From contig CM041196.1 of assembly GCA_023078555.1 (NCBI GenBank), positions 6,397,658 through 6,461,657 on the forward strand: DNA of 64,000 nt. The letters run 5' to 3'. The first letter of the stretch is position 1. The number at the start of each line of letters is the position of its first letter. Shown here in pieces: positions 21,848 through 31,860 of the stretch. The notes under the pieces were generated by a model. The model was given only the letters and a program-made list of their open reading frames with translations, ran no database searches and was not told where the DNA came from. Source of the stretch: Ulva prolifera. Lineage: Eukaryota; Chlorophyta; Ulvophyceae; Ulvales; Ulvaceae. Position numbers and translations under genes: made by a program.

Positions 21848-23425
21848 AGGGGGGTCGGCACTCAGGCCTCATGCACGTCCAATTGAACCGCGAGCAGCTC
21901 AGAACGCTCGAGACATCGCTGGGAACGTCTATAGACTCACAATAACCTTCTGAATGCTGCTGTATCTTTGTTTAAATTCGCTAGGCGAAATGGACCTTTG
22001 GCCCGAAATCCGTGTGCATGGCTGGGCAAAAAGCCCCATTGTGCCCAGCGAGCGCGAGAACGCGCCCAGCGGGACCGGAAGCATGCCCAATGGCCTCAGA
22101 ACACCCTTAAATGCCTGTAATGCATCCTGATGCGTTATAAATGGTCTATTGTTTTGCTGCGGGCGGTACTAGTACATGCTCTGCCATGTTTGCTTCCCTT
22201 GGACACCATCGACCGCGTCGTTAGGAGCTGTTACGCACATAATAAAAACCGGAGATAGTTGAGATGGCTTTCCGGGTCTGGCGAGACTGTTGCTTGCCCG
22301 ATGTGGCTGGGGGGCAGCTTGGCTGCTGCAATTTGTACTCCACAGCGCTGGGCGTTGTCAACAGTTGATCACAACAGAGCCAAGCACAGGTTCTGCAGCA
22401 CATCAGTTCGCCATGTCCTGATAGCATGTGTGATACTTGTCCTTCCATCCAGCGTATGTGTGACGACCTGGTTGCATACATGTGTGACTCTGTACCACTG
22501 GAAATCAGTGTATCGCCTTCGTCAACAGATCAGGCATGTTTAGGACCGTGGCAGACTGTTAAGGACCATGGCAGACTGTCTCTGGTAACACTGTGCCTGG
22601 ATCTATTGCATGATGGTGTGGATTCAGGCGAACAATGACGTGCCTACGCAAGCCTTCCATTCTGTAGAATGGTGTTTGCTTGCAGACCATGCTGATGATA
22701 GGCATGTACATTTCAAATTTATATCCTGATCGCTTTTGAAGAACATATCTGGTCGGTGGTGCTGCTGTCCCTTCGATCTTAAGGTGCAAAGGTGCACTGC
22801 TATGCAGTGTAGCATGCTACACTGTCTGACCCGGAGATTCACTCAGTACCGTATGGGCAGGCATCAAAGTTTGGGTAGTCTCACAACAATTCCATCTTAA
22901 GATGAAGTTCACAACACTGGAGCTGCTGCGATGTTTTGAGTATCTCAGCAAGGAGCACGTCGCCCACCTGCTCTTTGATCACCACACAAGACAGCTGCAT
23001 ATGTGCCAATAGTCCGGTAAGCTGGTCGAAATCATGGTAATCGATGGGATGTTTCCCGGTAGTATGGACGCCCGCCATGACGCTGGTCGGACGCGAACAC
23101 CGCACGGTGACACAAGTCGAGGTGGCAGCCAGTTGAACATCAGGGCAACATATTATGGTGTTTTTCGAGTGCTCTCTGCCCACTGAGCACGATGGGCATA
23201 CGCTGGGCACCGTTTGAGGCCATCTGAGGCGTCGCTGGGCAAAACGGGCTCTTTGGTAAAAAAAATCCCGGTTTCGCTGGGCGTTTTCACCTGTTTCGCC
23301 CACACTACTTACAATCGATTCAGAAGGTCATTGCGAGTCTATAGGACTTTTCCTTGTGTTCTGGAGCGCTCTGAGGTGCTCGCGGTTCAATTGGACGTGC
23401 ATGAGGCCTGAGTGCCGACCCCCCT
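21848..23425. mobile_element. Non-autonomous DNA transposon with long terminal inverted repeats (copy 2)
   Basis: It begins AGGGGGGTCGGCACTC at 21848 and ends with the exact reverse complement at 23425. An 8-bp target duplication, acacacat, lies at 21840-21847 and 23426-23433. Arms of about 250-270 bp share blocks such as catgcacgtccaattgaacc and its complement. The 1-kb interior differs from that of copy 1 and has no transposase motif. The arms are related to, but clearly diverged from, those of copy 1, so this is a different subfamily or an older copy of the same family. Confidence 0.9.
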
Positions 23426-23458
23426 ACACACATAGACTCACGCCGCGGACGACCACGT

Positions 23459-23660
23459 GAGGGCAGGGATGGGTGTGTACGTCATCATGTGTGGGGGGCT
23501 GTGACTGCGTTGATGCGTTGTGTATGTGTGCGTCGCTGTGGGCGCTTTGGGTTAAGAATTCTGCGTGTGCTGGCTTGGTGTTGGTGTTTTGCAATTCCCG
23601 TTTGTCCCGTGGTGCTTCCCGCCTCACCGTTTGTGTCCTTGTAACACACCATATCATGAT
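23459..23660 (-). mobile_element. Retroposon-like repeat, further copy
   Basis: Read on the minus strand it starts gtgttacaaggacacaaacg and continues in the A/C-rich body seen in the copy at 23890. The far boundary is unclear and no target duplication was identified. Confidence 0.5.
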
Positions 23661-23889
23661 GGTATTGGCCATCACTGCAAGGGCGCCGTCCCGAAGGGCA
23701 TGCATCCTTGCGATCGCACAGGCTTGAATCACCGGCCTTCAAGTTCGTTACATCAACAACTCTGGCTGCATTGCGCCTCTTCACCGGCCACATGTGTGTG
23801 AACTGGCCTAGCATTGATGAATGAGAAGGCAACATCAGGTCTTGCAGTCCGTAGATTGTAAGTTAAACCAGGGTTCAATAGTCCTGACA

Positions 23890-24182
23890 ATCATGATGTG
23901 TTACAAGGACAAAGGCAGCAAGGCGGGCAGCGCCGCGAAAGAAGCAAACAAACGAAGCAAACACACAGACACCCACACACGCGACACACCACGCCCAAAA
24001 AAAAACCCAGCACCGGCGCAGCAAAAGACACAGATCCGTAGACCGCCAAGCACACACCCACACACCCACAAACCCAAACCCACACACGCACGCACAAACC
24101 CCACGGCCGACACACAACATCACAACCACCAGCACCACAACGCCCGCCGCCGTACGACAGGGCCAAACCCAACTCACTGCTG
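23890..24182 (+). mobile_element. Retroposon-like repeat, best-preserved copy
   Basis: A 293-bp insert is bounded by a perfect 22-bp direct repeat at 23868-23889 and 24183-24204 (it begins ccagggttcaatag). The insert carries the family head tgttacaaggacaaaggcag near its left end, followed by an A/C-rich body. A perfect duplication this long, differing in length from that of the 4.9-kb copy, is the mark of target-primed retroposition rather than of a cut-and-paste element. The insert itself has no credible ORF; the long Cys/Trp-rich minus-strand frame is a composition effect. Confidence 0.75.
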
Positions 24183-24204
24183 CCAGGGTTCAATAGTCCT
24201 GACA

Positions 24205-25294
24205 CTGTGTATAGTGAATTATGCATGGTACCATGTTATTCACTATCAATGGCACCTAGGATGCAGCAGGCACCACATGACATTCTCAATCAATCGGAAT
24301 GACATGCTTTTCCAGCACAATTGACGTCCATTGCCGAGATTTGGTGTGGAGCAGGGTACGTGAGTGGCCATGTGAATGCCCTGATGTTCCTGAAGCATGG
24401 TACTCCAAGCGCTGCAAGCACATGTACATAGAATCGTGCACGGTTGTGTTTCGCCTCTCGTAGGTCAGCCGCGGTCACTGCAGAACAAACTCGAAAAAAA
24501 AGAAAAAGGAGTCAGTCACCGCTGGTCGCCGACTGGTGCTCGCCAAGCAGATGAAGAATTCCCAGCAATGGAACAATTTTCTGCGGAAATGGCGACTACC
24601 CCTCAGGCAATCAGAGCAAAATAGCAGTAGCACAAGGGACGCTCTAAGCAGTCGATGAATGTTGTCAGCACTTTCCAGACTTGTTGCGAGCCGCTCGCAT
24701 TCCTGAGCGGCGTGCATGTGGCTAGTGTGCCGACCACTTCAGGTACAACTGCACCTTTCGGTCGCATCTCACAGGTGGACACCATCATGCACATGACACA
24801 GCAGTCAGCACCCAAAGCCACGGACTGGAGATGATGTCCTTGACAGCGTCAACACAGATGAAACTGTACATCGTTACACGGGGGAAATTGGAGACTCTAC
24901 TGCTGTGGCATGTCACACATGCACCACTGTGCAAAGGGCAGTCATATTTCATGGAAAGTGTGCGCTCGTGGCGCCTGCAAGACTGGCGCCGCCAGCACTC
25001 AGCAACGGAAGACCTATCACGACATCACTGCGTCATTGTACTGGCCCAGTCAAGCAGCCCACGTTGCCTGATACTACTTGTTCTGAACCTCAAACCTGAA
25101 ATGCAAAGAAAGGAAGCCTGCTCTACTATAGGAAAGAAGAGGTGGCAAGAGGACATCTGCCATATTGTTTTCATCTGAATGTACACACCCCGGCACAGCC
25201 CCTGTAGCAATCAACAGCCGCTGCAATGGGGGCCGGCGCCGACTGTCACATGCAAGTCTGTGTCCCATGAGGGGCTTGGCCACTCCGGCGGCGC
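24205..25294. other. Intergenic, no gene recognised
   Basis: No ORF with a domain or coherent splice sites. This is the downstream flank of the secreted repeat-protein gene that ends at 25295; no clear poly(A) signal was identified. Confidence 0.4.
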
Positions 25295-27587
25295 TTACTC
25301 CTCGTCAGCAGCATCATCGGCGGCGGGGAGGAGGCAGGTGGTGGGGGCCTCGATGGTGCCCTCGTAGAAGGAGGGGATCGGCGCGGAGATCCTGCGGCAG
25401 CGGGACTCGTCGTCGTTGCGGCGCACACAGTGGTAGTCCGAGTTGCAGCACGGCAGCGTGCCAGAGATGCCGGGGCCGCGGCAGATGCGGTTGTTGCGCG
25501 CACACTCGCTCGTCTTGCCGCAGACCTCAATCTCGATGCTGCAGCCGTCGCTGTGCTCGCTGGCGCGGGAGATGGCCGAGGTGATGGCGGACGCGGTGGC
25601 GGTCAGCATCCTCTCCTCGACCGCAAAGCCGAAGTCCGTCACGAAGCTGGTATCGACGCCGACTGCAGCACATGCACGGGTGTCAGACGACGTGTGGAAT
25701 GATCGATGAGTGCAAGAACATGATACAAGATGCCGGCTATGATATGGCTGCCGCATCGTGAGGGCCTTCTGTGTGCTCGGGCACAGCCACTAATCCCTCA
25801 TGGAGTTGTCATGGCATCATTGTCTTGGCGATCAATTCGGGTGAAGCAGGGGCGCACGGGCACAGGTCTCGGCGTACGCCGCGGCAACGGCTTCCACCCA
25901 GATCTCCTCAAAGACGTGCGCGTCGGCGAAGTTGGAGACATCGCAGCCGCACGTCTCGGCGGACGCAAATCCCTCGGCGAAGGCCTCGGCCTGTGCCCGC
26001 GCGACGACCTCGATGTCAGACTGCGCGAGGCCGCAGGCGCGCGTGTCGTCCCCGCCGTTGGCCTCGCAGAAGACGTCGGCCTGCGCCACAGCCTCAGCCA
26101 GTGCGTGAGCCGTCGCCTGCGCGATGCTCATGGAGTCGGCGGCGTTGACGTCGGTGTCGCCGCCGTCGACGTTGCATGCGTACGAGCGCGCGGACGCGGC
26201 GGCCTCCGCGATGCCATCGACCTCAATCACGCGGCCGCCAGCGTGCACGTCGAGATCGCAGCGCGCAAAGTAGTCCCCGACCTGGGCCTCGTTGATGACG
26301 TTGATGCTGCAGCCGTCGTTCGCGCCGGAGCGGATCGTGCCGACGACGCCCGCGAGCACCTCCGCGACCGTCTCCTGGATGTCATGCACGATGGCGCTGC
26401 CCTGGGCCGAGGACGACTCGCCGGCCTGGCTTGTAGCGCTGATCTGCATCACCGGTGGATGTCACAATGGTGGAACTCTCTGATCATTGACGTCTATCTG
26501 TTCAACTCACACAGTCGCGTCGGAAAACCGCATCGTTACAAACGTCAAGAAAGCAGGAACGACAGCGTGCGTGAGCATGCACTGCCGGTCATCGATGCTG
26601 CGTGAGCATGCACTGCCGGTCACCGATGCTGCGTGAGCATGCACTGCCGGTCATGATCAACTTGAAGGCGGTTCGCACCTCCACCCAAGCCTCTGCGGCC
26701 GCCTCCACCACGAGCTGGCGGCTGGTGCGCGAGATCGCGTCCACGGCGGCCGTGCACTTGCCGCACACCTCGGTGTTGGCGTACACGCGGCTGATGGCCT
26801 CGCCGTAGGCGACGGCGCGGGCCTGCGCGGACGCGGTGCCGGACGACGACGCCCGCGCGTTGCCGCTGGTGGCACAGTCGGCGGTGACCTCGGCGATGGC
26901 CTCGGCAAAGGCGCGCGCCACCGTGGCCACCTGCGTGTCAATATCCCTCACCTGCAGCTCCTCCGCCTGCTCGCCGCACGCGTACTCGCCGATGTCGACC
27001 CCTGCAACAACAGGGGTGTCAGCTGTCAGGCAGCTGCTCATGAGCAATATTTCTGGTATGGGTGTACTGATGGAGAAACACTCCCAATGAATTGAGATGG
27101 CAGATCAGATCCGGGCGGCCAGCATCAGATTTCAGCAGTCAAGACACAACGTCTCTGCGATTACATGGGAGCTGCATACACAGGGGAGCAGGTCTGGAGA
27201 GGATGTAGGCGGCGGACGTACATGCTTTCGACACCGCGTCCTGGAGCTCCACCCGACTAGATGAACTGCCGGTGATGCGGCAGCCGCTCGAGCTCTGCGC
27301 AGCCGCCCCTGCACTGCCACACACGGGTGTCAACACTGCCTGCCAAGTAGCTGCTTGCGGGCCACCCGTCCCGCACTGTCCGGACACATGAGGTGTGGGT
27401 CAAATGGTCCAACAGCATCCATGATGTGTGAGTCCGGCCCTGCTGCGTGTGATCCGCGGCGCGAGGACCAGGCTGTAGCATGTGCGAGCAAGTACCACGA
27501 TGGGGCAGCACGTATAGAGTTCACACCTTGTAGGCACATGGCAACTGCCATGCAGGCTGCGGGGAAGTACTTGGAAGTGATCGGCAT
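25295..27587 (-). CDS. Secreted alanine-rich, cysteine-containing repeat protein with a CC-type C-terminal domain
   Basis: Five exons: 27587-27527, 27308-27222, 27001-26679, 26443-25858 and 25662-25295. Phases join without conflict (1, 1, 0, 1), giving 474 residues. The ATG lies 10 nt after an acceptor that removes a 5'-leader intron. Residues 1-20 (MPITSKYFPAACMAVAMCLQ) resemble a signal peptide. The body has loose repeats of alternating alanine, e.g. ARAQAEAFAEGFASAETC and WVEAVAAAYAETC, with regularly placed Cys. The last exon carries Cys at about 392, 399, 405, 412, 423, 424, 430 and 440; the adjacent pair recalls knottin-like folds. It probably acts in the wall or extracellular matrix. 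I do not recognise the family by name. The divergent neighbour, a secreted peroxidase, also acts outside the cell. Confidence 0.75.
26571..26654 (+). repeat. Minisatellite, 31-bp unit, about 2.7 copies, within an intron
   Basis: Unit begins gtgagcatgcactgccggtc; copies start at 26571, 26602 and 26633, almost identical. The array lies wholly in the intron between exons 26679 and 26443 of the secreted repeat-protein gene and ends 24 bp from the donor. Confidence 0.9.
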
Positions 27588-28027
27588 GGTGTTCGGCCTG
27601 CACGGTGCGCTCAGGTGGTCATCATCTGAGCGCAGGATGCGTGCCAGTGAAAGGATTGTGGACATGGGGCAGTATGGCCAATTAGATAGAGTGATGCTTG
27701 TGACATGCACATGGTCCACTCTGAACTGATTGTACAGAGCAGGGAGATCAGGTGTGCTGCTGGTAGGTTTGACTGAAGTGTCTAGATCAACGGGCTTTTG
27801 CATGTGTGTGGCAGCTTCAGTGTTGCACGGACAAAGGCGTTGAGGCGGACAGCACTGCGGAAATCGCTGTGTGGCTGGCTCGCTGCGAGGTTGTACCGTG
27901 TATGCAGCCAGCTGTGCAAATCTGATCAACGGCTGTAGCTGTAGATCGACCAATGGAATCTCACTTTTTATGCTGCGACCAGATGCTATGGTGTGGGTAC
28001 ATGTGCCACAGGAGACGGAAAGCTCAC

Positions 28028-28197
28028 CTGTTGATGAGTTGTGTTGAAGAGCTGGTCTTGAGCTGGATCTTGCTGCTAAATTTGTTGTCAGATGAAACGT
28101 GATGAGATGTGTTGGTGTTGAGAGGCTGGGGTGGAGAGGGAAGGCAGGTTGTGATGGTGAGTTGTTGAAAGCAGAGCAGCTGTGGCGTCTTAAATAC
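28028..28197 (-). promoter_or_regulatory. TATA-like box and spliced 5' leader of the secreted repeat-protein gene
   Basis: TATTTAAG on the minus strand near 28196-28189 precedes a C/A-rich, G-poor leader running to a GTGAGC donor whose GT begins at 28027. The leader intron ends with gtgcag at 27598, ten bases before the ATG at 27587. Leader composition matches that before the peroxidase ATG at 31861. Confidence 0.55.
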
Positions 28198-28200
28198 ATC

Positions 28201-31200
28201 GACCTGTCTTTGGACGTCCGCGGTGATCAATGTGGCCGCATGCTTTCGGATTGCCAGGAACGCATGTTCGCAGCTGCGCTTCGTATGCAGCGTGTTGATC
28301 GTGCAACAGTTTTGGAGCATGCGCCGCGGTGAGATGTGTGCTCGCAGCGGTGGGAGAAAACGCAGGACTGGCCGAGAAGACCCTCACGCCACATCTGCAC
28401 AGCTCGCATCGCGTGCAGGACTGAGTAAAAATTATTGGAAGGCGCCGGGTAGATGCGCTGGCCGGGCGACGGGTTGTGTACACGATGGTCACGCATCCCG
28501 GAGCATGGACAGAAAGCTGACCCGGCCACGGGACATCTGGCTCCTAGACGGGCCAGCCTGCATCCTGCTGAGAGTTTGAACGCTGCAGTGTGCGTGAAAT
28601 GTAGAGACTGCGGTCTGAGCTGTAGACGGGCATGGCCAGGTGCAGTGCCCACAGGAATGTAGACGCTGTAGATGGCCCCCCTCGCCAAAGGAAAGCATCC
28701 CCCACCGCAGCATCGACAGTGTGACCTGCTTGTATTCAGATGCAGGTACATGATTGCGGTCACACCCGATAGAAGTAGAGAGATTCGACTGTTGCGCAAC
28801 CCTCGGCTGTACTGTGGCCCATGCCCACATCGGTCTGGGCATGTTCCCGAAGGGCAACCCATCTCCAGCAAGCAGGGGTGTGTGGTTGCTGAGTGTTGGT
28901 GTAGACCGTCGGTCCCACAACCGACAAAGTTGACCTCGGCGCGCATGCTGCTGACCATTCCTATGAACTTGCAGCAGATTAGACCCACGATGACAGACAA
29001 TGAAAATACACTGCACTCGATCACGATCGTCGTTCACCCAGCCGTTGTGGCAGTGTTAGTGCTTACGACGCACACATCCACTGGGCTGAATGCTGAGTGG
29101 AAGCCCATGACAGCACTCAGGATGCTTAGAAACATCTAGCAGATCCATTCTAGCGAGGGCAGATGGTATTGTGTTGCAGCAGTATTTCCTTGGACAAGCT
29201 TGATCAGGCAGTCGGGGTACATGGCCCTTATCGCCATGCAGCTCGCCTTCCTCAAAGTGACGCCGTCAGATAACAGCTGCTCGAATCCCAGGACTGATGC
29301 TCACTCTAGTTATAGTAGACAGTCACAACCTGCGGCTTCCGTGTTGCTGATGAAGTGGTGTTCGTTTGCAAGGCCATCGTCGGGACCGGTTCTTTGTTAT
29401 GTAGACGGTGCCCTCGAACGCCCTGGATCTGATGCAAGGGACAGACTGTGGCTGAGTGATGTAAGTTTCAGCCGGCGGGTGATCCTAAATCAGGCTGGTT
29501 GTTTTCTCGACGGTTCGTCCAGCTATTCGCTTGCTGTCGAACCCGTCCAGCCTGGCCTGCGCAGTGCGCAGAACCACACGAGGATCGATTCGCAGAGTTT
29601 CAGCTGTCACTGCATATCGCTGTATCAGCGGTGTGCAGCGGCTTTGAAGATGTCTTGTGGAAGCATGCGCGTATAGCGCCGTTGCTGGTGAGTGCTACTC
29701 CTTGGTTGATGTTGACAAAATACTCACTCAGGCATTATCTCACAGATACACAAAAGGCTTGTGTGTCAGACAGGTCTCCAGTGTGATTTACGGTATCCCC
29801 ATATGGTGATCCTCAAGCATTGTTGGGTTGCATCGTCGCTCACCAGTGCTTGTCCTTTATTGTTCAGCATGATACTTACCAAATGAAATCTTTGCGGCAA
29901 GAACAATGTGACAGCGGCTACATTGTTGAGGCCAATTAGCTGACTAGCAAGCAAGACTCCATGGGAACACTGCACCATAACAGATCACCAGATGGACTGA
30001 ATCGACCCACAGCAACACCAACGTGCTTCTCATCATAGTAAGTAGCCCATGTATCACCTAGCAAACACGTGGCGTCACAGCTTCCCTGCACTGCTAGAGA
30101 GTGCGTCGCAGGTTCAAAGGGAGCCATGTCAGCTTCATATGAACCCATGCAACATCAGATGTGCTGAATCTGGCTATCGCCATGTTCTCATCTCCAGTGG
30201 CAAGAGGCCAGCTGTGAGGGTGCATGCGCGATGTCGCAGCACCGGGCGCAGAGCAGAGTCGCCGCATGCATAAAATTGCAGCTCCCATTCAGGTGCCGTG
30301 GCTGTCACTCAGTACCACCCAAAATGCCCTCAGACCTCGGCGCCGGGTGAAGCCACCCAATGCGCGCAAAAAAAAAAAAAAGTTGCTGCATACACCATGC
30401 TCTATATCGGTACGTCTGCTGCAACTGCAAGCCTCACACACTCAACCTGTAAGTTCTGGGCCGAGTATCGGTCTGGTTTTGAGTCACCTTTACTTTGCGC
30501 GCTTTACTGCCGTAGATTTGTTGTAGTAGCTCGGTATGCCTGTTGCGGGGTGACTTCCTATGATGCCTATTGCATGGTCGGACTGCCGGTGCCATCTGTC
30601 ACCCCCCTAGAGGTTCTGCGATGGACATGCTGGAGGTTGGGCGTGATGCCTGTGCTCATCCGAGCTGATGTCGTCGGTGTTTATGTTTGAACCGTTTGGA
30701 GTAGTGCATCATCGCGGTCCCCCTGACTGCGGCAGAGTTCTGGGTGTTGCTTGGACTTTCACAGATCGTGCAGCGCCGCACAGCATCGTGATACAGCTGT
30801 AGCATAGACATGCATGTACACGTGCTGGCGACGTGGTCTAGCTTGTTCTGTATGGATGGGTGAGTTTGAATCACTGATTCTGAGTGCATCATCCTTGACT
30901 TCAAGTATGAACGTTTGTCCGCATAAGTCCTGCGGCCGGTTCGTTTGCGTGGCGTTAGACACCTCACATCGCTTCCAATGTTCGATGCGAAGTTCACAGT
31001 GCCACCTGTACACATGATGGCGTATATGCATTGTCGAGTCGATCCTTTCGAATCGGCGAAACAGACCCATGCGATGACGAGAAAGCTTTCTTGAACACAG
31101 CATCTCTGTGCAAATTGGAATCTGCGCCCCACTGCAGGCCATGTGTCTTGAGATAGTACCGAAGGTCGTTCATGCATGTATGCGCCGCGGCCCGCTTTCG

Positions 31201-31685
31201 CTCATGATCATGTTTCGGCCGCCTAGTCACCCAGCACACCGCACGCTGCTCAGCAGCTGCGGCGCACTGTGTTACAACACGCAGCGCACTGTGCGGCTGC
31301 TGATTGCGCCGACCTTCGGATCGCCGAACTAGCTGTATGAAAACATTGACCCACCGACACAGGCAGCTTCGACAAATGGGTGAACGGGCGGTAGCATGAT
31401 GGTAAACCATTTACCGATGACACTACCGGCTTGTGCTTGCTACCTCGGTCAGTGCTGTTTGGTCGCACCAGCAATCATTGCACTCACCAACTCGCGCTGT
31501 GCATAGAGCTGGTGCGTAGTACGTGCCGGTTCGTACCTCGCACCAAATCCCGGCGCCCGGCAGGCGGTCAAACACTTGTGCACAGTCGTGCATTTCCTGC
31601 AGCAAGCTGCGAGCTCGCCACGAATGCATGGCGAAGCCGGCTCGTACACATGCGGCTGCAACCCCGTGCGATGCAGTTCCGCTCT
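28201..31685. other. Divergent intergenic region, no gene recognised
   Basis: Separates the minus-strand secreted repeat protein from the plus-strand peroxidase. ORFs are short and lack domains. A run of about 16 A is at 30366-30381. No element ends or RNA genes were recognised. Confidence 0.4.
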
Positions 31686-31689
31686 GGCA

Positions 31690-31696
31690 ATATATA
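31690..31696 (+). promoter_or_regulatory. TATA box of the peroxidase gene
   Basis: ATATATA lies 165 bp before the ATG at 31861. It is followed by a C/T/A-rich, G-poor stretch (31720-31860) typical of a 5' leader. Confidence 0.55.
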
Positions 31697-31860
31697 CCAA
31701 CGCCTGAGACGCAATCATCATCCACCCCAGCTCATCTACATCTCCTGCACATCCCCTCACTTCGATTCCTTTACCTTGAACACCTCCGTTGCCTTCAATC
31801 TTCTCCACAACCTTCAAGTCCAGTTGTCTACACCAGCCTCAACCCCGCAGAATTCAGACC

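Noticed and set aside
23868..23889. tRNA T-arm-like 'ggttcaat' sequence
   Set aside because: No cloverleaf can be drawn around it, and the same sequence recurs at 24183 as a target-site duplication.
23875..24226. Long minus-strand Cys/Trp/Val-rich ORFs
   Set aside because: They are the complement of an A/C-rich retroposon-like insert; composition alone produces the residues, and the frame runs across the element boundary.
25730..26605. 291-codon plus-strand ORF
   Set aside because: Antisense to exon 26443-25858 of the repeat-protein gene, where frame and splice phases support the minus strand.
26571..26654. CRISPR-like array
   Set aside because: Three contiguous 31-bp units without spacers, within a eukaryotic intron; it is a minisatellite.
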